11,023 nt of DNA. Source: PNAI01 sp964575715 (GTDB lineage: Bacteria; Pseudomonadota; Alphaproteobacteria; Rhizobiales; Xanthobacteraceae). Below are positions 1-5,184 of the stretch, piece after piece. The notes under the pieces were generated by a model that saw only the letters and a program-made list of their open reading frames with translations, ran no database searches and was not told the DNA's origin. Position 1 is the first letter of the stretch; each line of letters opens with the position of its first letter. Made by a program: the position numbers and the translations under genes. The stretch covers positions 1 to 11,023 of the forward strand of contig CAZNSG010000039.1 in the NCBI GenBank assembly GCA_964575715.1, written 5' to 3'.

Positions 1-348
1 GTATGTGACGTCAGGCAGGGTCGTCATCGTGAAGCGCCCCTTGTTGATTGTGTCCTCGATGACGCGCGTCGCACGCTTGAAGTACGCCGCCGTGCGCGCC
101 TTGCCGACCGAAATATTCGGCGCAGCCGGAAATGTCCCATCGAGTCGCTCCAGCACCACAATGCTGCCGCCATCGTCGACCACCGCGATCGCGCCGCCCG
201 GCGCGTCGTGCTCCTTCGCGTACGCGAGCGCCGCTGCGACGACCTCACGCGCGCCTTCGAGTGTCAGCGTCGGCTTGTTACCGGTCGAACCAGCGTGCGC
301 GGTCGTGCCGATCACGAGCAGAGATGCAAAGACAACCAGGAACTTCAT
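1..348 (-). CDS. HbpS/GlcG-like (DUF336) secreted protein, 3' end outside window
   Basis: The first 116 codons are present and no stop is reached before the window edge. The protein opens with a clear signal peptide (MKFLVVFASLLVIGTTAHA), so it is expected in the periplasm. The mature part has features typical of the GlcG/HbpS family: an early helix with LTLEGAREVVAAALAYAKEH, then GGAIAVVDDGGSIVVLERLD, then a PAPNISVGKARTAAYFKRAT-like segment. HbpS family members bind haem or act as small ligand-binding partners. The ATG at 348 follows a good Shine-Dalgarno sequence (GAGGAGAC). It starts 23 bp after the nucleotidyltransferase stop, so it is probably cotranscribed with it. The family call is fairly sure; the ligand cannot be seen. 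Confidence 0.8.
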   Translation of the reverse strand, partial: MKFLVVFASLLVIGTTAHAGSTGNKPTLTLEGAREVVAAALAYAKEHDAPGGAIAVVDDGGSIVVLERLDGTFPAAPNISVGKARTAAYFKRATRVIEDTINKGRFTMTTLPDVTY

Positions 349-371
349 CAGAGTCTCCTCGGGACAAAAAG

Positions 372-1349
372 TCAGCCGGCAAGTTGCAGGCGCGCATGAG
401 CGGCAGCGAGGTTGATCCGGGCGCTCGGCCACACATAATCGCGTTGGCACCATCCAACGATGGTCGACGGTAGCCGACCGATTGTCGTCGCCACCCGATG
501 CGGCGTGCCTAGATCGCTCCAGCCGCAGGCCGGAACCGTGAGCACGCGCAACTGCCGCTCTGCGCCTTGCAAAATGTGACGTGAGAAATCGACTTCGGGC
601 AGTCTGTCGTACAGCGCCGCGAGAGCGATGCCACCGCCATCGCCATCGCGCGCGAGTGCATTTTCCATGCCATCGACGATGTCGGGGTAGCGTCGCCGAT
701 AGAGTGCCAGCAGCGCGTTGCCATCGGCAATGAAGATGAAGCTGTTCCAGACGCCGCCCGCCTCGATCAGCGTGCGAGCGACGGCGGCCTCAGGCTTCTC
801 GACAAAGCGTTCGACGGGGGCGGCACCAGCATGCGCTTCCCGGCTCGGCACGATGTAGCCAAGCTCGGGGTCCGCTTCCTCCGGCGAGATGCCCAGAAGC
901 ACAAGTTCGTTCGGCCGTTCGCGCAATTGATTGGCCGCCTCTGCAAGCGAACCAGTGAGGGTTGCCTCGTCACGCACGAAGTGATCGGATGGAAGGAAGG
1001 CGATGCGCGCGAATGGATCTCGCTGCAGGATGGTCAAGAGCGACAGCAGGATCCCGTTGGCAGTGCCTCGATTTCGGGGCTGCACGATCGTGTTGCGTAC
1101 TGGAAAAGCTTTCAGCATGCCTTGCCACCAGCGTCGGTGTTGGGCAGCGACCACGGTTGCTATCCGCGTGCGGGGCACAAGTGCGAGCGCCCGGTTCATC
1201 GCCTCCTGCAAGAGCGATAGCCCACCTTTCAATGAGCAGAACTGTTTCGGCACGGAGGTTCCGGTCGCATCGGTTGTCAGGCGGCTCAGGCGGCTGCCTT
1301 CGCCGGCGGCGAGCACGACGGCCCAGATATGGCGCTTTTCATTGATCAT
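372..1349 (-). CDS. Sugar-phosphate nucleotidyltransferase, mannose-1-phosphate guanylyltransferase-like
   Basis: A 325-residue enzyme of the NTP_transferase fold, which couples a nucleoside triphosphate to a sugar 1-phosphate. Visible motifs are the nucleotide-binding loop LAAGEGSRLSRL (about residues 13-24) followed by VPKQF, PSDHF (about 120-124), ELGYIVP (about 162-168), FVEKPE (about 182-187), WNSFIF (about 201-206) and a C-terminal GWSDLGTP. This pattern matches GDP-mannose pyrophosphorylases, but the isomerase domain of bifunctional ManC/AlgA is absent. The frame can be extended to a GTG at 1397. I prefer the ATG at 1349 because it has an AGCAGG Shine-Dalgarno 9 nt upstream and overlaps the stop of the preceding small ORF as ATGA. 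The substrate is inferred, not shown. Confidence 0.85.
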   Translation of the reverse strand: MINEKRHIWAVVLAAGEGSRLSRLTTDATGTSVPKQFCSLKGGLSLLQEAMNRALALVPRTRIATVVAAQHRRWWQGMLKAFPVRNTIVQPRNRGTANGILLSLLTILQRDPFARIAFLPSDHFVRDEATLTGSLAEAANQLRERPNELVLLGISPEEADPELGYIVPSREAHAGAAPVERFVEKPEAAVARTLIEAGGVWNSFIFIADGNALLALYRRRYPDIVDGMENALARDGDGGGIALAALYDRLPEVDFSRHILQGAERQLRVLTVPACGWSDLGTPHRVATTIGRLPSTIVGWCQRDYVWPSARINLAAAHARLQLAG

Positions 1350-1561
1350 GAAGTTACGCCTGCTCGGGTCAGCTGAACTGGATTGCGATGCATCCACGGA
1401 TCCGGTGTGGGCCAGTTAAAGTGGTTCTCCTCGCTGCGACACCACAGGCGGTTGTCATCGCTTCCAACCCAGGGGCCCGTTACCGGCGGCCACTGGCGGC
1501 CGGTTGTCGGCTGCGGGTCGCCGCGTGAGCTTCGGCAGCGGGATGTCTTGTTGCTCGTCAT
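1346..1561 (-). CDS. Small Trp-rich hypothetical protein, 71 residues, coupled to the nucleotidyltransferase
   Basis: I do not recognise a family. Three things argue that this is a real gene. Its ATG has a strong Shine-Dalgarno sequence (AGGGGAG, 6 nt upstream). Its TGA overlaps the ATG of the nucleotidyltransferase as ATGA, a classic translational-coupling arrangement. Its composition is protein-like: several Trp residues, and the stretch ENHFNWPTPDPWMHRNP, rather than the Arg/Ala/Pro noise of shadow frames here. There is no signal peptide or membrane segment, and a basic Ser/Arg-rich start precedes the Trp-rich second half. It may be the first gene of the nucleotidyltransferase-HbpS-like operon. 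It could also be a degenerate remnant, because short conserved frames of this kind do occur near mobile DNA. Confidence 0.5.
   Translation of the reverse strand: MTSNKTSRCRSSRGDPQPTTGRQWPPVTGPWVGSDDNRLWCRSEENHFNWPTPDPWMHRNPVQLTRAGVTS
1482..1504. repeat. Imperfect 23-bp palindrome
   Basis: The arms ACCGGC-n-GCCA and TGGC-n-GCCGGT are reverse complements around a single central base, with one non-pairing position in each arm. It lies inside the 71-residue small ORF, so it may only reflect coding sequence (the GRQWPPVTG region). No function can be assigned. Confidence 0.4.
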
Positions 1562-1585
1562 GGATGTCTCCCCTCTTCAAGTGCC

Positions 1586-1615
1586 GCCGGCCACCGCGCC
1601 ATTCCGGTGACCGGC
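1586..1615 (-). terminator. Hairpin downstream of the second bufferin gene, possible terminator
   Basis: An 11-bp stem (GCCGGCCACCG at 1586-1596 against CGGTGACCGGC at 1605-1615) with an 8-nt loop. In RNA the one mismatch becomes a U-G wobble, so the stem is continuous. It starts 18 bp beyond the stop of the 1633-1917 gene and ends before the small ORF at 1561, as expected for a boundary between transcription units. No U-tract follows, so it may be a pause or mRNA-protecting element rather than a full intrinsic terminator. Confidence 0.5.
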
Positions 1616-1632
1616 ATTGCGCACCGCAGAAA

Positions 1633-1917
1633 TCAGGTTTTGGGGGTCGGATCGACGACCTTGACCAGACGTGCACCGACGAGCCGCTCGCATGTACCGG
1701 CAGGCAGGTACACCCAGGCCTCCGGATTCGAATCAGTCGTCACGTGGCCATGGCAGGCGTTCGTGCTGGTCGAACAATCGTTCTTGCCCGCCTTGATGAT
1801 GCCAGCGCATTGCTCCATCTGAGGCCCATCGGCCGCCAGCGCGGTCGTGCTCGGTGCCAGGGCGCCGGATGCCACGAGACCTGACACCGCAAGCTTCAAC
1901 AATCCAACGTTCTTCAT
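1633..1917 (-). CDS. bufA: Second bufferin precursor (DUF2282), 94 residues
   Basis: A small secreted precursor peptide with a signal peptide ending near TALAA (residues 1-29) and four cysteines at 37, 48, 55 and 76. These are exactly the positions found in the other bufferin in this window. The core KAGKNDC and TCERLVG motifs identify the DUF2282 family. In this family, DUF692 enzymes modify core cysteines so that the exported peptide binds copper and protects the cell. Compared with the operon copy, it has Ala for Tyr after the first Cys, CHGH instead of CAGQ at the third, and a longer hydrophobic C-terminus. The ATG at 1917 has an AAGGAG Shine-Dalgarno 6 nt upstream. It lies 210 bp past the DoxX gene and has its own sigma-54 promoter, so it is probably transcribed separately but modified by the same BufB/BufC. 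Confidence 0.88.
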   Translation of the reverse strand: MKNVGLLKLAVSGLVASGALAPSTTALAADGPQMEQCAGIIKAGKNDCSTSTNACHGHVTTDSNPEAWVYLPAGTCERLVGARLVKVVDPTPKT

Positions 1918-1962
1918 CGAAGTCTCCTTGATCGCTATGTGACTAGAGGTCGGTTGTATGTA

Positions 1963-1978
1963 TGCAATCTTCATGCCA
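1963..1978 (-). promoter_or_regulatory. Sigma-54 promoter for the second bufferin gene
   Basis: On the minus strand this reads TGGCATG, 4 nt, TTGCA. Against the sigma-54 consensus TGGCACG-N4-TTGCA it has one mismatch (T for C), and the essential -24 GG and -12 GC are kept at the right spacing. The predicted start of transcription is near 1953, giving a leader of about 36 nt before the ATG at 1917. Confidence 0.72.
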
Positions 1979-2121
1979 GTTCTCGTGACTCGACCGATGC
2001 GTTGCAGTAACCTGTTAATTGGCAACCAAACAATCTCTTAATCGACGTTGCCACGGACGTTCGTGAAGGGGCATCGTGATCCTCAAGGAATCGCGGGCCC
2101 GCAATCCGCTGTGACCTGTCA

Positions 2122-2137
2122 CCGCAGTCAGATGCGG
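2122..2137. promoter_or_regulatory. Inverted repeat CCGCA-N6-TGCGG, candidate activator site for the second bufferin gene
   Basis: The sequence CCGCAGTCAGATGCGG has perfect 5-bp arms and a 6-nt centre. It overlaps the stop codon of the DoxX gene. Its centre is 153 bp upstream of the -24 GG of the sigma-54 promoter at 1963-1978. The same motif stands 84 bp upstream of the two other sigma-54 promoters in the window. The distance is longer here but still within the range that DNA looping by enhancer-binding proteins allows. Confidence 0.6.
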
Positions 2138-2604
2138 GCCGCGCCGCCTGCGCGACGCACCAGCAGCTGATCGATCGAAATCCGCCCGGGCCCAAGAATC
2201 GCGAGCAGCGCCAGCATGAATCCCCACAGTACGTGCTGGCCGAGTGCGGCCTCAAACCCCTCGGCGAGCAATACGTGCTGGTACGAAATCACTGCCAGTG
2301 CATTCACAGCGAACAGGCCGAGCGCGCCCACTCGGCTTGCGAGGCCTGCAATCAGAAGCAGCGGAAGGATCAGTTCGCCGGCAGTTCCCGCAATCGCGGC
2401 GGCAAACGGCGGGAGTAGCGGCGTGCGGTACTCATTCTCAAAAAGATAGACGGTCGTATCCCAGGACATCAGCTTGATCCGACCCGACTTCAGGAACTCC
2501 CAGCTCACGTAAAGCCGTGTGGCGAGCAGAAAAATCGGCTGCAGCGCGTTGAGCAAACGCGCCGCCAGCCAGTTGGGGGAGAGAAGCGAATTCACAAAGG
2601 CCAT
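2128..2604 (-). CDS. bufD: DoxX-family membrane protein of the bufferin operon
   Basis: A 158-residue integral membrane protein with about four hydrophobic segments: one around LLNALQPIFLLATRLYVSWEF, then AAAIAGTAGELILPLLLIAG, LGLFAVNALAVIS and HVLWGFMLALLAILGPG. This arrangement, with the loop FLKSGRIKLMSWDTTVYLFENEY, is typical of DoxX proteins. DoxX genes are frequent last members of bufferin operons, where they are thought to act in redox chemistry at the membrane; the exact role is not visible here. I chose the ATG at 2604 because GGAG lies 7 nt upstream of it; the ATG at 2610 would have GGAG too close. It overlaps the end of bufC by 13 bp, which indicates coupling. Confidence 0.85.
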   Translation of the reverse strand: MAFVNSLLSPNWLAARLLNALQPIFLLATRLYVSWEFLKSGRIKLMSWDTTVYLFENEYRTPLLPPFAAAIAGTAGELILPLLLIAGLASRVGALGLFAVNALAVISYQHVLLAEGFEAALGQHVLWGFMLALLAILGPGRISIDQLLVRRAGGAARI

Positions 2605-3419
2605 GAACATTCTCCGTCATTGTTTGGTGACGCCATGTGGGCGGTGAAGTCGACGAGCACTGCGAGGCCGACATAGCGTTGAAGTACCTGCATCAGATCG
2701 AATTCCGCATCGATGGCGCTCGCATCGTCGGCGGCGCCTGCCAGTGACGAGCCGTGGGCAAGACTCTCGAGGAACGCGAATTCGGCGCTCGGAAGGCGGC
2801 GCATTTCGACCTCACGCTGCGTTCTGCGCAGCAGGACGTTCTCCCCGCCGGCATTGAGGTCGATGGTGGTCGTGTCGATCGCAGCGCCGTCGGCGCCCGG
2901 CTGATGCGCGCTCCAGATGGTGAGCACGGGAAAATCAGAGCGCACCAGGCGAATCGCCGGATGCAGGACAAATCCCAGAAAGGGCAGGTTTGCTTCAGGG
3001 ACGGTCGCGAGCCGCTCGACATCGAGCGCCCCGTGCTCGGCCGCCACCAGGGACTCCTGGTAGGCCCATTCGAACCGCGCGATGTCCGCGAAGTACGCAA
3101 ACTCCGTGCGAGCAAAGCGCCGCCCCAGCATTTCCGCGAGTGGTGCGCCGAGGTGCTGCAGATTCCCCGAGCGCGATGGGTGAAGGCCCTGAAACTCCCG
3201 CGCCAACTGCCGGAAGTAATCGTCACCAACGAGGCGTTTGAGTACCGGATAGGCGGCGGTCAGGGTCGCCAGAGAGTTCTCGTGCCAATTGTTGCGATAG
3301 ATGGCGATGCGGCGAGCAGGCTCGATGCCTGCGGCGCGGATGAACGATTCGACGGCCCCGGTGTTGCCATCCCTGATAGCCGCGCCGAACCGATACTGCA
3401 GTTCACGCAGCGCGGGCAT
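2592..3419 (-). CDS. bufC: DUF2063 protein, bufferin maturation partner BufC
   Basis: A 275-residue protein of the DUF2063 family, the partner that recognises the precursor peptide and presents it to the DUF692 enzyme. Characteristic segments are IYRNNWHENSLATLTAAYPV followed by LKRLVGDDYFRQLAREF near residues 40-80, YFADIARFEWAYQES near 105-120, LHPAIRLVRSDFPV in the middle, and a second domain with VLLRRTQREVEMRRL and EFAFLESLAHG. The ATG at 3419 has GGGAG 7 nt upstream; the frame could be extended to a TTG at 3446, but that start has less support. It overlaps bufB by 17 bp and the DoxX gene by 13 bp, so the three are translated as one operon. The protein is expected in the cytoplasm, acting before peptide export. 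Confidence 0.88.
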   Translation of the reverse strand: MPALRELQYRFGAAIRDGNTGAVESFIRAAGIEPARRIAIYRNNWHENSLATLTAAYPVLKRLVGDDYFRQLAREFQGLHPSRSGNLQHLGAPLAEMLGRRFARTEFAYFADIARFEWAYQESLVAAEHGALDVERLATVPEANLPFLGFVLHPAIRLVRSDFPVLTIWSAHQPGADGAAIDTTTIDLNAGGENVLLRRTQREVEMRRLPSAEFAFLESLAHGSSLAGAADDASAIDAEFDLMQVLQRYVGLAVLVDFTAHMASPNNDGECSWPL

Positions 3420-4278
3420 GAGCGAACTCCCGGCGCTGGTCTGCAAGGTGTGCTTCCGCGACTAGGACCTCAAGCGCCGGAAGGTCGGTGTCCCACTCGA
3501 TCAGGGTCGGCACCATGCCGAAACGCCCCACGGCGAACTCATAAAGGTCCCAGACCTCGGCGCAAACATGCGTGCTGTGCGTGTCGATCAGGATATCGCG
3601 GCCACCGAAGCTGTTGCGACTGTGACCGGCGAGATGTATCTCCGCGACCGCACGGCGCGGAATTCGATTCACATAATCGTAGGCATCGAAGCCGTGGTTG
3701 CGGCTGGCGACGTAGATGTTGTTGACGTCGAGAAGGATTCCAGAGCCCGATTCGGAGGCGAGCTCGCTCACGAACTGCCACTCCGTCATCTCGGAGACAG
3801 TGAACTCGAGATAGCTCGAGACGTTTTCGAGCAGGATCTGCCGGCCGAGGAAGTCCTGCACATCCCGCACGCGTCGCGCGATGTGCATCAAGGCCTCCTC
3901 CGTATAAGGCATCGGCAGCAGGTCGTTGAAATGCGAGCCGCATACCGAGCCCCAGGAGACATGTTCGGAAACGAGCGACGGCTGAAAGCGATCCACGATG
4001 CGCTTCAAGTGTGCGAGGTGCACGCGATCGAGCGCATCAGTCGAGCCGAGCGAGAGTCCCACGCCGTGGAGGCTCAGCGGATAGTGCTCGCGCACCTGCG
4101 CGAGAAAGTCCGGCTGCGAGCCGCCCTCGGCGAAGTAATTTTCGCTGTGCGCCTCGAACCAGCCAACGGCCGGCAGCTTGTCGACGACCGCCTGGTGATG
4201 CTCGGCCCGCAGGCCAATCCCGGCATTAACCGGGATTGGCCTTTGTGCCGCCGACGCGTTTGCGTCGACAGTGGACAT
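3403..4278 (-). CDS. bufB: DUF692 (MNIO) multinuclear iron oxidative enzyme, BufB
   Basis: A 291-residue TIM-barrel enzyme of the DUF692 family. Relatives use two or three iron ions to oxidise cysteines of precursor peptides, in bufferins to thiooxazole-type groups that bind copper. Visible family motifs are GIGLRAEHH (20-28), FEAHSENYF (41-49), SLHGVGLSLGS (69-79), SEHVSW (104-109), LPMPYTEE (121-128), LLENVSSYL (149-157), LLDVNNIYV (182-190), EIHLAGH (213-219), DTHSTHV (232-238) and LIEWDTDLP (259-267). These supply the His, Glu, Asp and Asn metal ligands expected. The start overlaps the bufA stop by one base (TAATG), so translation is coupled. A perfect 13-bp hairpin covers codons 13-23. 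Confidence 0.92.
   Translation of the reverse strand: MSTVDANASAAQRPIPVNAGIGLRAEHHQAVVDKLPAVGWFEAHSENYFAEGGSQPDFLAQVREHYPLSLHGVGLSLGSTDALDRVHLAHLKRIVDRFQPSLVSEHVSWGSVCGSHFNDLLPMPYTEEALMHIARRVRDVQDFLGRQILLENVSSYLEFTVSEMTEWQFVSELASESGSGILLDVNNIYVASRNHGFDAYDYVNRIPRRAVAEIHLAGHSRNSFGGRDILIDTHSTHVCAEVWDLYEFAVGRFGMVPTLIEWDTDLPALEVLVAEAHLADQRREFAHARAA
4211..4242. repeat. Perfect 13-bp inverted repeat inside the start of bufB
   Basis: The arms AGGCCAATCCCGG (4211-4223) and CCGGGATTGGCCT (4230-4242) are exact reverse complements with a 6-nt loop. In the bufA-bufB mRNA this would form a very stable hairpin about 35 nt after the bufB start codon, encoding residues Arg13 to Leu23. It has no U-tract on the mRNA strand. 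A plausible role is to slow or limit bufB translation, or to protect the upstream bufA message from 3' decay, so that precursor exceeds enzyme. Confidence 0.8.
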
Positions 4279-4550
4279 TACGGCTTCGCGGGAGGAGCAA
4301 GTTTGCCGCCGACCAGACGCTCACATGTGCCCATCGGCACAGAAAGCCACTCGCTTGCATTCCTGTCCGCCTTTGCCTGACCAGCGCATGCGTGGCCGTT
4401 CGCCGCGCAGTCGTTCTTGCCAGCCTTGACAACGCCGTAGCACTTCTCCATCCCCGGCTTGTCGGCCGCGAAGGACTGGTTTGCGAGACCTAGGCTGCCA
4501 AGCGCAATGAGGCTGCTGACCGCGACCGCGCTTGCTTTAATTGACTTCAT
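4278..4550 (-). CDS. bufA: Bufferin precursor (DUF2282), 90 residues, first gene of the operon
   Basis: A small secreted precursor with a signal peptide ending near NQSFAA (residues 1-29). The mature part is about 61 residues, with cysteines at 37, 48, 55 and 76. The motifs MEKCYGVVKAGKNDC, HACAGQAKAD and GTCERLVGG are those of the classic DUF2282 bufferins. The peptide is expected to be modified in the cytoplasm by BufB and BufC, exported through its signal peptide, and to bind copper in the periplasm. The ATG at 4550 has AAGGAG 7 nt upstream. The TAA stop shares a base with the bufB ATG. A near-perfect sigma-54 promoter lies 77-92 bp upstream of the start. I identify family and operon role with high confidence; the metal is inferred from the family. 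Confidence 0.93.
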   Translation of the reverse strand: MKSIKASAVAVSSLIALGSLGLANQSFAADKPGMEKCYGVVKAGKNDCAANGHACAGQAKADRNASEWLSVPMGTCERLVGGKLAPPAKP

Positions 4551-4626
4551 CGATGTACTCCTTGGGTTTTTCAGGGGGTTCGGAATTCAGCTCACCGGGC
4601 TAGCCGCAGACCGACGTGATCTAACT

Positions 4627-4642
4627 TGCAATAGTCGTGCCA
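4627..4642 (-). promoter_or_regulatory. Sigma-54 promoter of the bufferin operon
   Basis: On the minus strand this reads TGGCACG, ACTA, TTGCA, a perfect match to the core sigma-54 consensus. Transcription should begin near 4617, giving a leader of about 67 nt before bufA. Such a promoter is silent without an AAA+ enhancer-binding protein, and one is encoded at 5185-7119. Confidence 0.85.
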
Positions 4643-4660
4643 CTACTAGACCGACCGATG

Positions 4661-4673
4661 GATCAATCGATTA
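4661..4673. promoter_or_regulatory. IHF-like site between activator site and bufA promoter
   Basis: GATCAATCGATTA matches the IHF consensus WATCAANNNNTTR at all but the first base. Its centre is 26.5 bp upstream of the -24 GG, between that promoter and the inverted repeat at 4717-4732. IHF commonly bends DNA at sigma-54 promoters in this position. An IHF-like box has the same offset at the STAS promoter. Confidence 0.5.
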
Positions 4674-4716
4674 CAGGAGACCTGGCAAGAAATGCGCCGC
4701 TCGCGGCGGAAACGGG

Positions 4717-4732
4717 CCGCAACTTATTGCGG
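4717..4732. promoter_or_regulatory. Inverted repeat CCGCA-N6-TGCGG, candidate activator site for the bufferin operon
   Basis: CCGCAACTTATTGCGG lies within an 18-bp repeat with 7-bp arms (GCCGCAA / TTGCGGC). It is 4 bp past the stop of the STAS gene and centred exactly 84 bp upstream of the -24 GG of the bufA promoter. This is the usual zone for enhancer-binding protein sites. It could also serve as a terminator stem for the STAS gene, but no U-tract follows. Confidence 0.7.
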
Positions 4733-4736
4733 CTAA

Positions 4737-5006
4737 TCACGGCGGGTTGCGGGCGTAGCGTTCCAGCAGATCGGCGACAAACTGCGAGCACGACGCGATT
4801 TCGAGTCCGTCGCGGCGCAGCGTTGTCAGAAGTTCAGCGCCCGCGGAGTCCACATACTTGACGCCTGCGAGGTCGATTCGGCGCGATTGGCCGTTGGGAA
4901 TGGCTGCGATTGCCGCACGAATCTCGGGTACCCAGGGACCGAGGATCTTGCCTTCGATGAAGATGGTCGTGGCCGGGCCTGACTCGGTGCGCGTCATTCG
5001 AAGCAT
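4737..5006 (-). CDS. Small STAS-domain protein (anti-sigma antagonist-like)
   Basis: An 89-residue protein made of a single STAS domain, the fold of SpoIIAA-type anti-anti-sigma factors. The diagnostic segment is RIDLAGVKYVDSAGAELLTTLRR (quoted in part: YVDSAGAELL, residues 51-60), with Ser54 at the position phosphorylated in SpoIIAA. The ATG at 5006 has GGAG 5 nt upstream. No partner kinase or anti-sigma factor is in this window. It stands between the sigma-54 regulator and the bufferin operon and has its own perfect sigma-54 promoter, so it is probably made at the same time as the bufferins. Its target is unknown. It may adjust the regulator or another stress pathway. Confidence 0.82.
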   Translation of the reverse strand: MLRMTRTESGPATTIFIEGKILGPWVPEIRAAIAAIPNGQSRRIDLAGVKYVDSAGAELLTTLRRDGLEIASCSQFVADLLERYARNPP

Positions 5007-5055
5007 GATCTCTCCAGGGTCGGCAATCCGACCAGTCGCGGTTACCTGGAGTTAG

Positions 5056-5071
5056 TGCAATCAGCGTGCCA
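5056..5071 (-). promoter_or_regulatory. Sigma-54 promoter of the STAS gene
   Basis: On the minus strand this reads TGGCACG, CTGA, TTGCA, a perfect core sigma-54 match with correct spacing. Transcription should begin near 5046, about 40 nt before the STAS ATG at 5006. Confidence 0.85.
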
Positions 5072-5089
5072 AGAAGATGAACTGAACAA

Positions 5090-5102
5090 GATCAGACGCT
5101 TG
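5090..5102. promoter_or_regulatory. IHF-like site upstream of the STAS promoter
   Basis: GATCAGACGCTTG matches WATCARNNNNTTR except at the first base. Its centre is 26.5 bp upstream of the -24 GG, the same offset as the IHF-like box at the bufA promoter. On its own the match would be weak; the identical position is what supports it. Confidence 0.38.
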
Positions 5103-5145
5103 CGGAAGGAGTGGCGGTGGCTGACGGCAGGGAGCCTTGCCGTGG

Positions 5146-5161
5146 CCGCAGCGCGCTGCGG
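5146..5161. promoter_or_regulatory. 16-bp perfect palindrome (CCGCA-N6-TGCGG), candidate activator site for the STAS gene
   Basis: CCGCAGCGCGCTGCGG is fully palindromic. Its centre is exactly 84 bp upstream of the -24 GG of the STAS promoter, as at the bufA promoter. It is 23 bp past the stop codon of the sigma-54 regulator, so it could also form a hairpin at the end of that transcript; there is no U-tract. Confidence 0.7.
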
Positions 5162-5184
5162 TATTCGGTCACCAGCTGCGGTGT

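Noticed and set aside
657..672. Sigma-54-like sequence TGGCATG-N4-ATGCA inside the nucleotidyltransferase gene
   Set aside because: It has two deviations, lies within coding sequence, and has no CCGCA-N6-TGCGG repeat upstream.
2099..2122. Terminator for the DoxX gene from the GTGAC-CT-GTCAC repeat
   Set aside because: The stem is only 5 bp with a 2-nt loop and no U-tract.
2754..3725. Plus-strand open frame of 323 codons
   Set aside because: It is the antisense of bufC and bufB, whose protein motifs and ribosome sites are clear. Its translation is Arg/Gly-rich with no recognisable domain.
3568..4380. Plus-strand open frame of 270 codons
   Set aside because: Antisense of bufB and bufA; it arises from GC-rich codon bias.
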